From: a virus
Length of the DNA stretch: 28,897 nucleotides
IMG/VR virus record: IMGVR_UViG_3300028559_002697
Location: 1-28,897 of that record
Reading direction: 5' to 3' (one strand)
The notes beneath the pieces are model-generated. The model made no database searches. It saw only the letters and a program-made list of their open reading frames with translations, and had not been told where the DNA came from. Of this stretch, positions 1 through 9,204 are shown piece after piece; position 1 is the first letter of the stretch, and every line of letters begins with the position of its first letter. Position numbers and translations under genes: made by a program.

Positions 1-285
1 CTACAACCGCCCCAGGAACTTCAGCACTGCAACCACGCCAACCACAACGCCTGGAAGCGAAGTTCCAACGGCGATCCAGCGAATGGCTTTTTTCTCGAAA
101 GCGTCGAAACGCTCGCAGAGCCCCGTGAGTTGGGCCTTCATACCGTTGCGACCGTCCTCGCCACGGACGATGATTTCCAGGGCAAGCAGACGGCGGTCGA
201 ACGTTGCCAAGCGGTCTCGGACAGATTCGCGACACATGTCGCAGCGATCAGCGAGATCATGGAGTGGATCGTTGTGAGAATCCAT
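1..285 (-). CDS. Small holin-like protein (XhlA-like layout)
   Basis: A 94-residue protein with a charged, probably coiled-coil N-terminal two thirds (residues 1-65) and one hydrophobic segment near the C-terminus (about 67-90), ending in a short basic tail. This is the layout of XhlA/haemolysin-type phage holin accessory proteins: cytoplasmic coil plus a single membrane anchor. The ATG overlaps the TAA of the upstream gene, so translation is probably coupled, and CTGGAG lies just upstream as a weak ribosome site. It is the last gene in the window after the fibre and its chaperone, where lysis genes often sit. No sequence-specific motif proves the function; a spanin or unrelated membrane protein is possible. 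Confidence 0.55.
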   Translation of the reverse strand: MDSHNDPLHDLADRCDMCRESVRDRLATFDRRLLALEIIVRGEDGRNGMKAQLTGLCERFDAFEKKAIRWIAVGTSLPGVVVGVVAVLKFLGRL

Positions 286-806
286 TATTTTGGCTCCAGG
301 TCAGCAAGCGTTGCCGCTGCCGAGATTGCAGCTTGTTTGGTTGCGAGGACGACTTCCTTCGTTTGGATTTTCAACCCGTAGCTGCTCAGTAGACTCAGCA
401 GATCCTGATTCGTGATCGGGTGGATCGCTCCCGTTTTGTCCGGAATGACGGATGGTGCCGCAAGGATGGCGTCCCGGCCTGCTTTGTTTGATGCAGCCAG
501 AAGCGCCGTCTGCAGGAGCGTCACCATTCCCGTGAATTTGTTCTGCCACTCGATTTCGGCCGGCAGGACAAATGCGACCCCGTCCGGGGTGATCCCATCT
601 CGGAGAGATTTCTCATGGGCCTGTTGGAGCGCGGCGATGGCGGATTGCTTGGCGACAAAAAGCGCGAGCGGCTGGATTCCCATGGCCGAGAGAAATGCCG
701 CTTGAGATTCGTAGTCCTTGCCGTTTTCGGCAGTGACAATGTTCACGCGCCGACCGTTCTTGGCGACGTGCGTTCCGGTGGGAGATGGGGTGATGGAGAA
801 TTTCAT
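285..806 (-). CDS. Probable tail-fibre assembly/chaperone protein (DUF4376-like)
   Basis: A 173-residue protein directly downstream of the long tail fibre, 5 nt from its stop. The C-terminal half (about residues 90-173) is alanine-rich and helical, with an IHPITNQDLLSLL segment followed by an alanine-rich helix. This resembles the helical DUF4376-type domain found C-terminally in many fibre-assembly proteins; I recognise it by pattern only. The N-terminal 50 residues look like a small beta domain. Position after the fibre gene supports a role in fibre folding or trimerisation. A CGACACAG...TTCC stretch upstream loosely resembles the TTGACAC start-site motif seen at other genes here. Confidence 0.5.
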   Translation of the reverse strand: MKFSITPSPTGTHVAKNGRRVNIVTAENGKDYESQAAFLSAMGIQPLALFVAKQSAIAALQQAHEKSLRDGITPDGVAFVLPAEIEWQNKFTGMVTLLQTALLAASNKAGRDAILAAPSVIPDKTGAIHPITNQDLLSLLSSYGLKIQTKEVVLATKQAAISAAATLADLEPK

Positions 807-811
807 GACGA

Positions 812-3289
812 TTACGGGAAGACTGTGTCGATTTTTGCCAAGGCTGAGGGCTGCCCCGCCCAGATGTAGAATCCATCGGAGAGCAGCCAGGAGACGGACC
901 CGGGGAGCGTGTAGGTGTTCTGCAATTCCAGGGTGAGCTTGTCGTAACTCTTGACCGTATTGTTATTGGCGATGAACAACCTGGAATCCGTAAGAGCCAC
1001 GACGTATGGCCAGGTGAGCGAGTTTGCAGGCAATTCTCCCATGAGAGCTCCGGTGGTTGGATTGACCTTGTAAACCGTGTTTACTGAACTGGATCCGCCA
1101 GCCTGCCACAAATAGGAACCGTCAAATACGTTGACGCTGAGATTGAAGTTGTTTGGCATCGGATACGTCGCCACCCGCACTCCGTCGCTGATTCTCACCC
1201 GGCAAATGCCCGGGGCCGCAGTTATCCAATCGCAGGGAACAAACAGATCGGTGCCGTCCGTTCCAAACCTGGAGATATACTTGGCGTCAGGCACGTTGTA
1301 GGTCGCCAGAACGGCACCCGTAGCGATGTTGATTTTGGACAGGCTCAGTGGCGATGCACCGTAATGTCCAAGCCATAGATTTGCCCCATCGAAGCACATG
1401 CCATTCGCCGCCCCGCCCACAGTGTAGGAGCCGATTGCCGCCCCGGTGCTGCCATTGACCTTGAAAATGGTGGTGGTGCCATTGATCAGCCAGATATTTG
1501 TCCCGTCGAAGCAGACATCCTGGCAACTGGTCCCCACCGCCACGGCATACGTCCCAACCACAGATGGGACTGACGAGCGAACGTCAATTTTCGCCAGACT
1601 CGTGCCGGATGTCACCCAGAGGAAGGAACCATCGAAGCAACCTCGAATGGGAGTGAATGAGAGAGCGAGGTTTTGAGGGGGCAGATGAAAAGCCCTGTGC
1701 ATCCCCATTCGAGGAAGCTTTGCGCTTGAAGCACCAGTGCCACCCGCAGCTCCCGCAGGGCCGACGGCGCCAGGAGCGCCCTGCTGCCCCTGTGGACCCT
1801 GCGGTCCCTTGATGTTGAGGACAAAGAACCAGCCGCTGTCGGAGCGGTGGTAGAAGTTGCCGTTATTCAGATCGACGTATCCGTTGCCAAGGGAGCCGAC
1901 ACTGTTGGAGGGCGCGCCGTATCCCGAGAGGAAGTCCACGGTGTCGCCGATCCCCTTGTATCCACCGGCGTTTCCCAATGCAGAGATGTCGCTGACAAGA
2001 AAGGTGCCCGGCGGCATGCCTGAAATTCCATCGGTGAATGACGTCTGCCAGAGCTGGCCGTTCCCGCTCGGATCGTAGAAATTGGGCGGTGACGGGAGTT
2101 GACCCGAAAAATTGTAGGTGGCGGAAACAACCGTTCCATTCACCGCGACATTCAGGAACGGGATGTTGTTCGTGAGCGAATTGGCGATTTCCTGGGCGAA
2201 TCCCTCGGTAGGCATCGGGCCGTAAACCTGGGCATACGCGGAATAGTAATTCCCGCTCTGGTCGTAGACGTTCCCGCCGAAGGTGAAAGCCAGTTGATCC
2301 GCTCCCGGTGTGACAACATTCAGAGCTGCGAATCCTTCTGAAAGCGAGGCCCCCGTGCTTCCTGGGGAATTGAATGTGAAGGTCAATGCGTCGGCGTTAT
2401 CACCGTGCGGAGTGCTGCATGATCCAAAGTTTACCAGCGCGTAATAAATTGCCGTTGCATGCTCTCCGGCGGTCAGGGGGCCGGGAGTGCTCACCTGTAC
2501 GCTGGATCCAAAATATGAGGAAAGCTGAAAGCCGCTTATTGATCCTTCCGGGACAGCAAAAGCCGTAATTTCGACAACCTCCTGCACTCCACCGGGAACG
2601 GCACTCGTCACATCGACACTGAAAGAAGCCGAAGTGGAATCGCCCAGTTGGCGGATGATATCCCCAACCTTCCAGCCCGAGTGATCGGCAGCGAAGCGGT
2701 TTGGAGTTTCACGCAGGACAGGGCCTGTCTGTGGCAGTTGTGCGACCGGCACTTTGCCGGAATCATCCAGACCTGCGTAGCCGCTGTTTTGACCTTTCCG
2801 GGCGAGGAGTTCGATTGCGCCGGGCAGCGGGTAAACCGGCCCGCCCTCTTCGGCCACACCTTCGTCGCCACGCACGATGTCGTTTTCGAGCGTGACGGCC
2901 AGCGTGTTGGAGCTGGTGCGCAGTTCACCTTCGGCCCATTCGATTTCGAGCATGAGTGCCACCGATGCCGGCGTGGGTACACCGGCAAAAAGGGCGTTGA
3001 TCTGAACGGTGTTCAGGTTGAGGTCGAACCGGTAGGTCGTGGCGTCGCCCGCGCCGAATTTCGTCCATTCGAGGTCGGAGGCGGCAAACGATCCGTTGAA
3101 ATCCTTGTCAGCTTTCAGCCCAAGTTTTCCGGTGGATCCGGTGGCGAGTTCGACAACCACCCCGGTGCGGAGAAATTGCACATCCACGGGCAGGTGGTCG
3201 CGGCGCTTGAGCACAAGCGAGGAAACCGTCCGCTGGAACTGCGCGGATTCGATGAAGGAGCGGGTGTCGAGATCGAGGAAAAGCCTCAT
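812..3289 (-). CDS. Tail fibre with collagen-like stalk and C-terminal beta-propeller
   Basis: An 825-residue protein. Residues 1-150 form a beta-rich base-attachment region. The middle is rich in Gly, Ser and Asn. A short Gly-X-Y collagen-like stretch lies around residues 495-520 (GPQGPQGQQGAPGAVGPAG). After it come about seven copies of a 40-45 residue unit with the signature (F/T)DG-x-x-(L/I)-(W/F) plus a K-(I/V)-(D/N) strand, expected to close as a seven-bladed propeller. Collagen stalks are common in phage fibres; the propeller is likely the receptor-binding head. The ATG lies 14 nt after a TTGAC motif at 3304-3308 that also contains the stop of the previous gene. Receptor specificity cannot be inferred. 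Confidence 0.75.
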   Translation of the reverse strand: MRLFLDLDTRSFIESAQFQRTVSSLVLKRRDHLPVDVQFLRTGVVVELATGSTGKLGLKADKDFNGSFAASDLEWTKFGAGDATTYRFDLNLNTVQINALFAGVPTPASVALMLEIEWAEGELRTSSNTLAVTLENDIVRGDEGVAEEGGPVYPLPGAIELLARKGQNSGYAGLDDSGKVPVAQLPQTGPVLRETPNRFAADHSGWKVGDIIRQLGDSTSASFSVDVTSAVPGGVQEVVEITAFAVPEGSISGFQLSSYFGSSVQVSTPGPLTAGEHATAIYYALVNFGSCSTPHGDNADALTFTFNSPGSTGASLSEGFAALNVVTPGADQLAFTFGGNVYDQSGNYYSAYAQVYGPMPTEGFAQEIANSLTNNIPFLNVAVNGTVVSATYNFSGQLPSPPNFYDPSGNGQLWQTSFTDGISGMPPGTFLVSDISALGNAGGYKGIGDTVDFLSGYGAPSNSVGSLGNGYVDLNNGNFYHRSDSGWFFVLNIKGPQGPQGQQGAPGAVGPAGAAGGTGASSAKLPRMGMHRAFHLPPQNLALSFTPIRGCFDGSFLWVTSGTSLAKIDVRSSVPSVVGTYAVAVGTSCQDVCFDGTNIWLINGTTTIFKVNGSTGAAIGSYTVGGAANGMCFDGANLWLGHYGASPLSLSKINIATGAVLATYNVPDAKYISRFGTDGTDLFVPCDWITAAPGICRVRISDGVRVATYPMPNNFNLSVNVFDGSYLWQAGGSSSVNTVYKVNPTTGALMGELPANSLTWPYVVALTDSRLFIANNNTVKSYDKLTLELQNTYTLPGSVSWLLSDGFYIWAGQPSALAKIDTVFP

Positions 3290-3304
3290 GACTGCCGAGC
3301 CGTG

Positions 3305-3601
3305 TCAACGCGACGGGAATGGTAGCTTCTTGTTGAGCCATTCCCGCCGATCCTTGCAGCCTGAGCAGTTGGCCAAATCGGTGCCGAACGCCCCGTCAAT
3401 CGCACGGGCGACCGGCTGGGCCACGGCGGCGACCACATCGCCCACCCCTTCAAGACGACTCGGCCAGAGCGAGAGCGGGCAGACGATGTCGGCAAACGCA
3501 GGTTTGGCGGCCGAGTCGCAGCCGGAGCGGTTGGCACATGTCCCGCAGATGCGTGCCCGTTCCTGCCGCTCAGACGCGCTCGATTTTTGGATCTCTTTCA
3601 T
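3305..3601 (-). CDS. Small cysteine-rich protein, possible metal-binding
   Basis: A 98-residue protein starting MKEIQKSS. The ATG lies inside the end of the upstream gene, 32 nt overlap in another frame. It has CGTCANRSGC near residues 20-30, VCPL near 40 and CSGC near 80, that is six cysteines arranged as CxxC pairs. This spacing suggests a zinc or iron-sulphur site. The middle (about 50-70) is an amphipathic VVAAVAQPVARAIDGAF helix. It sits between a large tail-tip-like protein and the fibre, the place where lambda-type phages encode tail-tip proteins that bind an iron-sulphur cluster (gpL). Homology to gpL is not evident; the shared property is only cysteine-rich content and position. Confidence 0.6.
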   Translation of the reverse strand: MKEIQKSSASERQERARICGTCANRSGCDSAAKPAFADIVCPLSLWPSRLEGVGDVVAAVAQPVARAIDGAFGTDLANCSGCKDRREWLNKKLPFPSR

Positions 3602-5462
3602 AGAATAGCGGGTGCTCCGGGCCTTCGAATCCACCGATCCAGACGCGGGAAGGCGTGGAAGGCGCGGGGATCTCCCGCCAATCCTCATCGGCGACAACCG
3701 TGTTTCCATCCTCGAAGGTGATGGTTTCGGACATCGCTTCCTCGCTCGTTGCGCCCGTGTCAAAGCGGTGTGTGTATATCTTCCATTTGAAAGTGAAGCT
3801 CATTGTCGTGGCGAATGACCACGGGATGGAAAAGGTCAGTTTGTAGCGCATTTGCTGCTTGGCGTAGGTCGCCTCATCCGTGCTCTGGAGGAGCAACGCC
3901 GCCTGGAGCGGAGCCGGCCAATAGATTTCAGGATTCCATTCTTCAATGGACTTTTTGCTCTGGTCATCCCAAGCCTTCGAGCATTCAGCCTCCACGGCTG
4001 CGACAATTTCTGCCGTGGTGTATTCCTCGGAAAGATCGAAAATCAGTGTTTTTTTGACGGGATTGCCATCGCATGTGATTTCCTCTTCGAACGTGCGACG
4101 GGTGGGTGTGACCTGCTTCACGGGCATCGTGAACTTGAATTGTCCTCCTGCCGGGAACGGGCGTGAGGAAAGCCCGCTTTTCACCACGTCCTCGCTCAAA
4201 GTTGTCTCGGTATTACCCGTGGGATCATCGCTTGCCGGGATCGTGTAACTGCCCCATGGGTATTGCATCGTAACCGCCTCGTCCGTGAACCTCTGGAACC
4301 CCGAGTAGGTTTTAGGATCAATGTTTTGTGCAGGGCATCCTGGAGAGGAACCGGCGGCTGTCTCGCGCTTGAAGACGCGAGGTTTATCCCCCGTCGGCTT
4401 GTATTCGAGGAACCCCCTCTTGGTGAGTATCCAGCCCTTGACCTCGATCTGCGCGCTGATGGTTCCCTTTGCAGCAAGCCCCACGACCAGCACGCTCCCG
4501 TTTGTCTCCGGAGGCTCGATGGTGAATTCCCCCGCGTCGATTGTGGTTTCGCCGTCGGCTGGTGCGCCCGTGTATTCGCGGTCGGTGAAGGTGGGAGTCG
4601 GGTCTTCATCCTCGCCCACCTCGGGGAGAAACATCTCCCGCCACCGGATGCTGAAGCTGCCGCCTTTCGTGGCAGGGAATGCCTGACCGCTCACCTTGTA
4701 GCGAAGCCGACGTTTCGTGAGCATCGACTCGTCATCGCGCAGCTTTCGGTAGGCGCTGCTGCCCCAGCCGGAGCCGTCGTTGGCGGATCCTCCTTGGCAA
4801 ATCATCTCCTCGCCACTGAACGTCCCGACTTTGCTCTGCCCCCACTGCATCTCATCCCACGAGCAGACCGAGAGCAGTTCGCCCACGATCCCTTCGAGCA
4901 TGTCGGTGTCGAATTCCTCGGACAATTCCAGCGAGTAGGTCGAGCTGCCGAGGACTTTGCAGTAGCCGGGGGGCGGCTCCCCCTCCGAACGGTTGACCGT
5001 GTAGGAGGTTTCGCTCCAGTTGAAGCTCCAGTTCACGTAGAACCAAATGCCGCAGTCATCGTGCAACTCTCCCTCCACGTTCACGACGCACGGTGCCCAA
5101 TACGGTCCGCTGCTTCTGGGGTTGGTGCTACTCGTCTTCGTACCGGAACTCGTTCCGTGTTGGCTTTCTCCTTCCGGATCATACCCGTAGCATCCCTGTC
5201 CCGCCTGGCACGTCCCGCTCGCGGTTTCCGTCACGACGAGGAAAAACTTCTTCGGCCCCTCAGCGGGCTGCCTGTATATCGGGTATCCCGTATCGCCCCC
5301 GGATAGTCCCACGATCGGGGCCGTGCCGCATTTCGCCTTCTGCGCGCCGATGCTCATGTATTGGATGTTTGTCCCGAGATATTCGGAAGCCGTGCAGCAG
5401 TCGGGAGGCTCGCCGCCGGGCGGCCATGCCAGCGGCTCCATACCGTAGGAGGAGCTCGCCAT
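3570..5462 (-). CDS. Large structural protein of the tail tip/baseplate region
   Basis: A 630-residue protein with no signal peptide or membrane segment. It is rich in aromatic residues, Glu, Ser, Thr and Gly. Repeated beta patterns of the type Y-K-(V/L)-(S/T)-(G/F)-x-(A/I)-(F/W) occur near residues 250-270 and 540-560, suggesting two related beta domains. Cysteines cluster in the first 110 residues (CCTAS, CQAGQGCYGY). Genomic position, between the tape-measure block and the fibre, implies a baseplate or tail-tip component. The ATG follows GGGGGATCTGAACG and lies 3 nt after the upstream stop. I do not recognise the family; the structural role is inferred from synteny. Confidence 0.6.
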   Translation of the reverse strand: MASSSYGMEPLAWPPGGEPPDCCTASEYLGTNIQYMSIGAQKAKCGTAPIVGLSGGDTGYPIYRQPAEGPKKFFLVVTETASGTCQAGQGCYGYDPEGESQHGTSSGTKTSSTNPRSSGPYWAPCVVNVEGELHDDCGIWFYVNWSFNWSETSYTVNRSEGEPPPGYCKVLGSSTYSLELSEEFDTDMLEGIVGELLSVCSWDEMQWGQSKVGTFSGEEMICQGGSANDGSGWGSSAYRKLRDDESMLTKRRLRYKVSGQAFPATKGGSFSIRWREMFLPEVGEDEDPTPTFTDREYTGAPADGETTIDAGEFTIEPPETNGSVLVVGLAAKGTISAQIEVKGWILTKRGFLEYKPTGDKPRVFKRETAAGSSPGCPAQNIDPKTYSGFQRFTDEAVTMQYPWGSYTIPASDDPTGNTETTLSEDVVKSGLSSRPFPAGGQFKFTMPVKQVTPTRRTFEEEITCDGNPVKKTLIFDLSEEYTTAEIVAAVEAECSKAWDDQSKKSIEEWNPEIYWPAPLQAALLLQSTDEATYAKQQMRYKLTFSIPWSFATTMSFTFKWKIYTHRFDTGATSEEAMSETITFEDGNTVVADEDWREIPAPSTPSRVWIGGFEGPEHPLFYERDPKIERV

Positions 5463-5465
5463 CGT

Positions 5466-6068
5466 TCAGATCCCCCACCAGATGTGCTGGTATTTGAGCG
5501 TGTCGGTTGCGCCCTCATACCAGTCCGGGTTTTTGCAGGTCCGGAACCCGAGCGAACTCGCCACGTTCTGAGCGATTGTGACACTGCGATTGCCGCCTTC
5601 TTCCGCGATGCTGATCCGGGCCAGGAGGATATGGGAAAGGGTCTCGGAATTCTGCGGCAACTCCGAGGCCGCTGCGACTTCCGCGCTCGCCACATTGCGC
5701 GAAGCATCGAGGTTGGCTTTGAGGAAGACCTGGCTGCCATCGTTCGCCGGGAGTGTGGGCGGAGTGGGTCGCACGTTGTGGAGCCACTGGCCGCCAATCG
5801 TCGGCTCGATTCCGTTGACAGTGCCGAAAAGGACCTGCACGCGGACCCCCTGAGCGTCATTCTTTGCCACGATCACCTTGAATGGATGTGCAGTTGTCCC
5901 CGGTGCACCAGCCCCGCCACTCACGACCGCCACCGTGGTTCCGTTCGGGCTGCCGGTGATCCTGATGCCAGCGCCGGGGAGCACGCGATTTGCGCGCACC
6001 GCATCCGCGAGGGTCTGGAGATCCGCCGCCTTGAGCTTCTCGCCTTTTCTGAAAGACGGGATTGTCAC
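5466..6068 (-). CDS. Tail-associated structural protein, GTG start
   Basis: A 200-residue protein beginning VTIPSFRKGEKL. I chose the GTG at 6068 because AAGGAGGT, the best Shine-Dalgarno site in the window, sits 6 nt upstream; the longer reading frame has no ribosome site. GTG overlaps the TGA of the upstream gene by 4 nt, so the pair is coupled. The N-terminal 40 residues (KGEKLKAADLQTLADAVRANRV, then a GIRITGSPNGTTV hairpin) look like a short helix plus beta repeat often seen in phage virion proteins that attach to the baseplate. The rest is beta-rich with no recognisable motif. Function inferred only from location. Confidence 0.6.
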   Translation of the reverse strand: MTIPSFRKGEKLKAADLQTLADAVRANRVLPGAGIRITGSPNGTTVAVVSGGAGAPGTTAHPFKVIVAKNDAQGVRVQVLFGTVNGIEPTIGGQWLHNVRPTPPTLPANDGSQVFLKANLDASRNVASAEVAAASELPQNSETLSHILLARISIAEEGGNRSVTIAQNVASSLGFRTCKNPDWYEGATDTLKYQHIWWGI

Positions 6069-6685
6069 GAATAGACCTCCTTGTTCCAGCCGGCGGGTCC
6101 GCTGGACATGTATTCGTAGGTGTTGCTCCACTTCCCGCCTTGCTGCTTCGCCCCGCTCGCGCCGGTGAGCATCCAGTTCGCCCCGCTCGGGAGCGTGGGA
6201 GCACCGGAGGGAGTGTCAATTTTGCCGAGCTTGGAGAGCCTGGGCGATGATCCCTCGCTCCTGGTGATACGCACGACCGCCCGGGGAACCAGATAATCGG
6301 TCACCCCTTTGTCGTAGAGGGCGGCGAGCTCGGCCATTGGACCTGTCTGGCTTCCTGGTTTCCATCCTCCGAGACCTTCGTCGTTCGGGTTGTTTTTCCA
6401 GAGGTTCCACTTTTTCCAATCTGCAGCACTGATGGTTTTGAACTTTTCGTGCGTCTCGATCGGTTCCTGCGACATGCTGCCCTCCACGCTGTATTCCTCG
6501 CCTGTGCTGTCGGGCGGGGTGTTGTCGTAAACCAGCGTGTGCTTGCCGTCGGTGTGTGTGCGGCGAATGTTCGATGCGCCTGATGGAGCCGGAGGCGGGC
6601 CGTCGAATGCCTCCCAAGTTTCCGTGGTGATGGCTCGCCCTTTGGAATCGGTCGAAGATTCGGATTTTGTGAGAACGGCTGCCAT
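6065..6685 (-). CDS. Tail-region structural protein, unknown family
   Basis: A 206-residue protein starting MAAVLTKSES. This ATG is preferred over a longer frame that would overlap the tape-measure gene: TTGAC lies 18 nt upstream, as at many starts here. The protein is polar, rich in Ser, Thr, Gly, Lys and Glu, and has no membrane segment. Residues 90-130 (AADWKKWNLWKNNPNDEGLGGWKPG) are tryptophan-rich. It is immediately downstream of the tape measure and translationally coupled to the next gene (GTGA). Genes here in siphophages usually encode distal tail or tail-tip proteins; no similarity that I can name supports a specific one. Confidence 0.55.
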   Translation of the reverse strand: MAAVLTKSESSTDSKGRAITTETWEAFDGPPPAPSGASNIRRTHTDGKHTLVYDNTPPDSTGEEYSVEGSMSQEPIETHEKFKTISAADWKKWNLWKNNPNDEGLGGWKPGSQTGPMAELAALYDKGVTDYLVPRAVVRITRSEGSSPRLSKLGKIDTPSGAPTLPSGANWMLTGASGAKQQGGKWSNTYEYMSSGPAGWNKEVYS

Positions 6686-6704
6686 CGGTAACGAAGGAAC
6701 CGTG

Positions 6705-9107
6705 TCAAGCGAGCGTGTAGTTGAGTTCCGTGCTCTGGCCGCCTTGGCGCGAGACAGACCGCGCAATCCGCTCGAGGATGGATGTCTGCCGGCGGTTCTC
6801 GGTCAGGATAGGATCCGAACCACCGGAGACGAAGTTCCCGCCCGCGCCGATTTTGGCCATCGAGGAGGAATAGAGGGCGCCGGACCGTTCCTGTGCGGCT
6901 TGGGGATCACCGGCAGATTGTGCGTTGGCCAACCTGGCGGCTGCCGCCTGCGCGTCTGCTTCCGGCATCACGTCCCGCAGCCGGGCGAGCTCGGAGTTGT
7001 ACTTTTGCAGCCATTCGATCCGGGCGGCTTCTTCCTTGTTTCCGGCCGCCTTCGCCTCGGCAAGCCGTGTTTCCAGATCCAGGGCGGTGAGCGTCTTTCG
7101 GTTTTCCTCGTCTTTTTGGGCGGCTGCGGCCGTGTCGAGTGCGCCGACCTTCTCCTGCGCCAGCCGTGCGGCTTCCTTGGGATCAAGTCCCGCAGAGATC
7201 CCCTGCTTGGTTTCCTGAGCAAGCTGAGCCTCATGGTCCAGCCGCTTGACGGTTTCCTTGTCGCCGGATGCCTCGGCCTGAGCGCGGGCGATTTCCCGGT
7301 TCACATCGCGGGTAAACTCAGCACGCTTCGCTGTCGCCTCGGCTTCCTTTTTCGCGTCCTCCTCAGCCTTTTTGCTGGCCTGTTCCTTTTCGCGAGCAAT
7401 CTCTCGTTCGATACCAATCAGCTTTTCTCGCGCATCGATGAGCGACTGCATGCGGACCACTTCGTCGTCGGTAAGCGCGGATGATTCCCGCTTGGCCGCG
7501 AGGAGCGCGATCTGTTGATCCACCTCGGATGTGGTGGAGTACCCGACGCTCGAAAGCGTAGCGGTTTTCTGATCGGCCCCAGAAAGGTCACCGAACGCCG
7601 CATCGGCGATCTTCTTGTCGAGCGCCTCCTTGTTTTTCCCGAGCTCCGCATTGAGCCCTGCCGCCTTCCGCTGGCTTTCCTCCAAGGCCGCCGCACGATC
7701 CTTTTCCGCCTGCCGGTGTGCCAGAACCTCGGGTGGGATCTTTGACATGCCATCGCGCATCTTTTCCAGCAGGCTGATTTGGACCCGGTAGTTCACCGCG
7801 ATGTCATCACGCTGCTCGGGAGTCAGATTTTCGAATTGATCGGCCAGCCCGGCGAGAGATTCCTTGGCGGCCTCGATTTCCTGCTCAACGCGTTTCCCTA
7901 GGGCGACTTTATCCGCCTCGCTCGAAATGTTTTTGAACTCTGTCTGGATCGAGTGGACCGCTTTGGAAGTCTCGGTGCTGGCTGACGAAACTGCCCGGAC
8001 CGCTTCCTTCGCCTGGTTGATCTTTCCGATAACGGCTTCGATCGCCATGGCAATTCCTGCGATCAAGATGCCGATGCCGGTGGAAATGAGCGCCCCTTTG
8101 ATCGCCACCGCTGCCCCGCGGGCCGCAATGCCGATCCCGGCAAAAGCGGTGCGGGCTGCCGCGCCCACGCTCGAAAAGTTCATCGCGGCGAGTGCGACGC
8201 GGACTTGGGCGAACGCTCGGGATGCCGCCGGGCCGATATTGGTCATCGCGCTGACCACTTTTGCGTCGAAGCCCGTTCGGTAGAGGGCCATTGCCGCCAC
8301 CACCCCGACGATTTGCGGGATCATACCCGAAAGTGCCTGGCCGAAACGGATGGCTGCTGCTGCGATTTCCCCCAAAGATTCGCCGAGACCTGTGAGGTCG
8401 GTCGCGTTGAGGGCGTTGCCGATTTCCTCAAGCGCCGGGGCAATGGCGGCGGTGAACCCGGCCGCAAGCTGCTGCCCTTTCAGGTTCGCCGCCCCAAGGG
8501 CGTCCGATATGGAATCAAACTTGGATGCATTCGCCTGCATCGTATCCGCAAGCCCGCCGACCTGCTGCAGGGCGACGTCCATTGCCGACCCGTCCAGAAA
8601 GATCGCCTGCAGCGCGGCCCCCTTGCGACCGAAGATTCCCATGGCGGTTGCCGCCCGTTCGGTTGTGTCCGGAATCGCGGCAATGGCCTCCGACACTCGC
8701 GAGAATTGTTCGGCCGGATTGAGCGACTGGAGTTCAGCCATCGAGATCCCGAGCGCGGCAAGCGCCTTGTTTGTGGGCTCCCCGTCCTCGTTGATACCGC
8801 CGAGCGCCTTTTGGAGGCGGTTGATCGCCGGCCCCACCTGCTCGGCGTCCATTCCCGCGTTGGCAAATGCCTGGCGAAGCACCAAGAGATCGCCTACGGC
8901 AATCCCGGTTTGGGCGCTCATGTCCGTGAGCTGCCCACCCAGGTCGAGTGATTCTTTGATTGCGGAGAACGCGCTTGCGAATGGAGCCAGCGCTGTGTTG
9001 GCAGCTGCGAATGCGCCTTGGACAGCAACGGTTGCGACCGCTACACGGGCGAGCGCGGCATCAATGCCGGAAATATCGAGACGGAATCTGGCGGTGATGT
9101 CGGCCAC
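6705..9107 (-). CDS. Tail tape-measure protein, GTG start
   Basis: An 800-residue protein that sets tail length and is ejected with the DNA. It begins GTG-GCC-GAC (MADITARFRLD), 15 nt after a TTGAC motif. Residues 15-120 are an Ala-rich helical region including LTDMSAQTGIAVGDLL, typical of tape-measure N-termini. Around residues 330-372 a long hydrophobic GAAVAIKGALISTGIGILIA stretch is expected to insert in the membrane. Residues 430-720 are highly charged Ala/Glu/Lys coiled coil. The position after the tail-chaperone pair matches lambda gpH. Length 800 suggests a tail of roughly 120 nm by the usual 0.15 nm per residue rule. Confidence 0.9.
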   Translation of the reverse strand: MADITARFRLDISGIDAALARVAVATVAVQGAFAAANTALAPFASAFSAIKESLDLGGQLTDMSAQTGIAVGDLLVLRQAFANAGMDAEQVGPAINRLQKALGGINEDGEPTNKALAALGISMAELQSLNPAEQFSRVSEAIAAIPDTTERAATAMGIFGRKGAALQAIFLDGSAMDVALQQVGGLADTMQANASKFDSISDALGAANLKGQQLAAGFTAAIAPALEEIGNALNATDLTGLGESLGEIAAAAIRFGQALSGMIPQIVGVVAAMALYRTGFDAKVVSAMTNIGPAASRAFAQVRVALAAMNFSSVGAAARTAFAGIGIAARGAAVAIKGALISTGIGILIAGIAMAIEAVIGKINQAKEAVRAVSSASTETSKAVHSIQTEFKNISSEADKVALGKRVEQEIEAAKESLAGLADQFENLTPEQRDDIAVNYRVQISLLEKMRDGMSKIPPEVLAHRQAEKDRAAALEESQRKAAGLNAELGKNKEALDKKIADAAFGDLSGADQKTATLSSVGYSTTSEVDQQIALLAAKRESSALTDDEVVRMQSLIDAREKLIGIEREIAREKEQASKKAEEDAKKEAEATAKRAEFTRDVNREIARAQAEASGDKETVKRLDHEAQLAQETKQGISAGLDPKEAARLAQEKVGALDTAAAAQKDEENRKTLTALDLETRLAEAKAAGNKEEAARIEWLQKYNSELARLRDVMPEADAQAAAARLANAQSAGDPQAAQERSGALYSSSMAKIGAGGNFVSGGSDPILTENRRQTSILERIARSVSRQGGQSTELNYTLA

Positions 9108-9204
9108 GCCGGAAGCAGGCGTGTCAATTCGGTGAGACTCTGATTATTCAAATTGCCTTTGCCTTGAGTTCGTTTTCGGCTGGGTCAGATAGCGACAGCA
9201 GAGT
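9108..9204. other. Leader of tape-measure gene with a short interrupted frame
   Basis: This stretch lies between the broken gene at 9205-9526 and the tape measure. On the minus strand the frame of the broken gene continues past its TAA (9205-9207) for 18 more codons (TLLSLSDPAENELKAKAI) to a TGA at 9148-9150, so an ancestral protein may have been longer. The TTGAC start motif of the tape measure is at 9123-9127. No terminator is visible. Confidence 0.35.

Noticed and set aside
3108-3341. Short minus-strand frame overlapping the fibre start
   Set aside because: Out-of-frame shadow of the fibre gene; the fibre start at 3289 is supported by the TTGAC motif.
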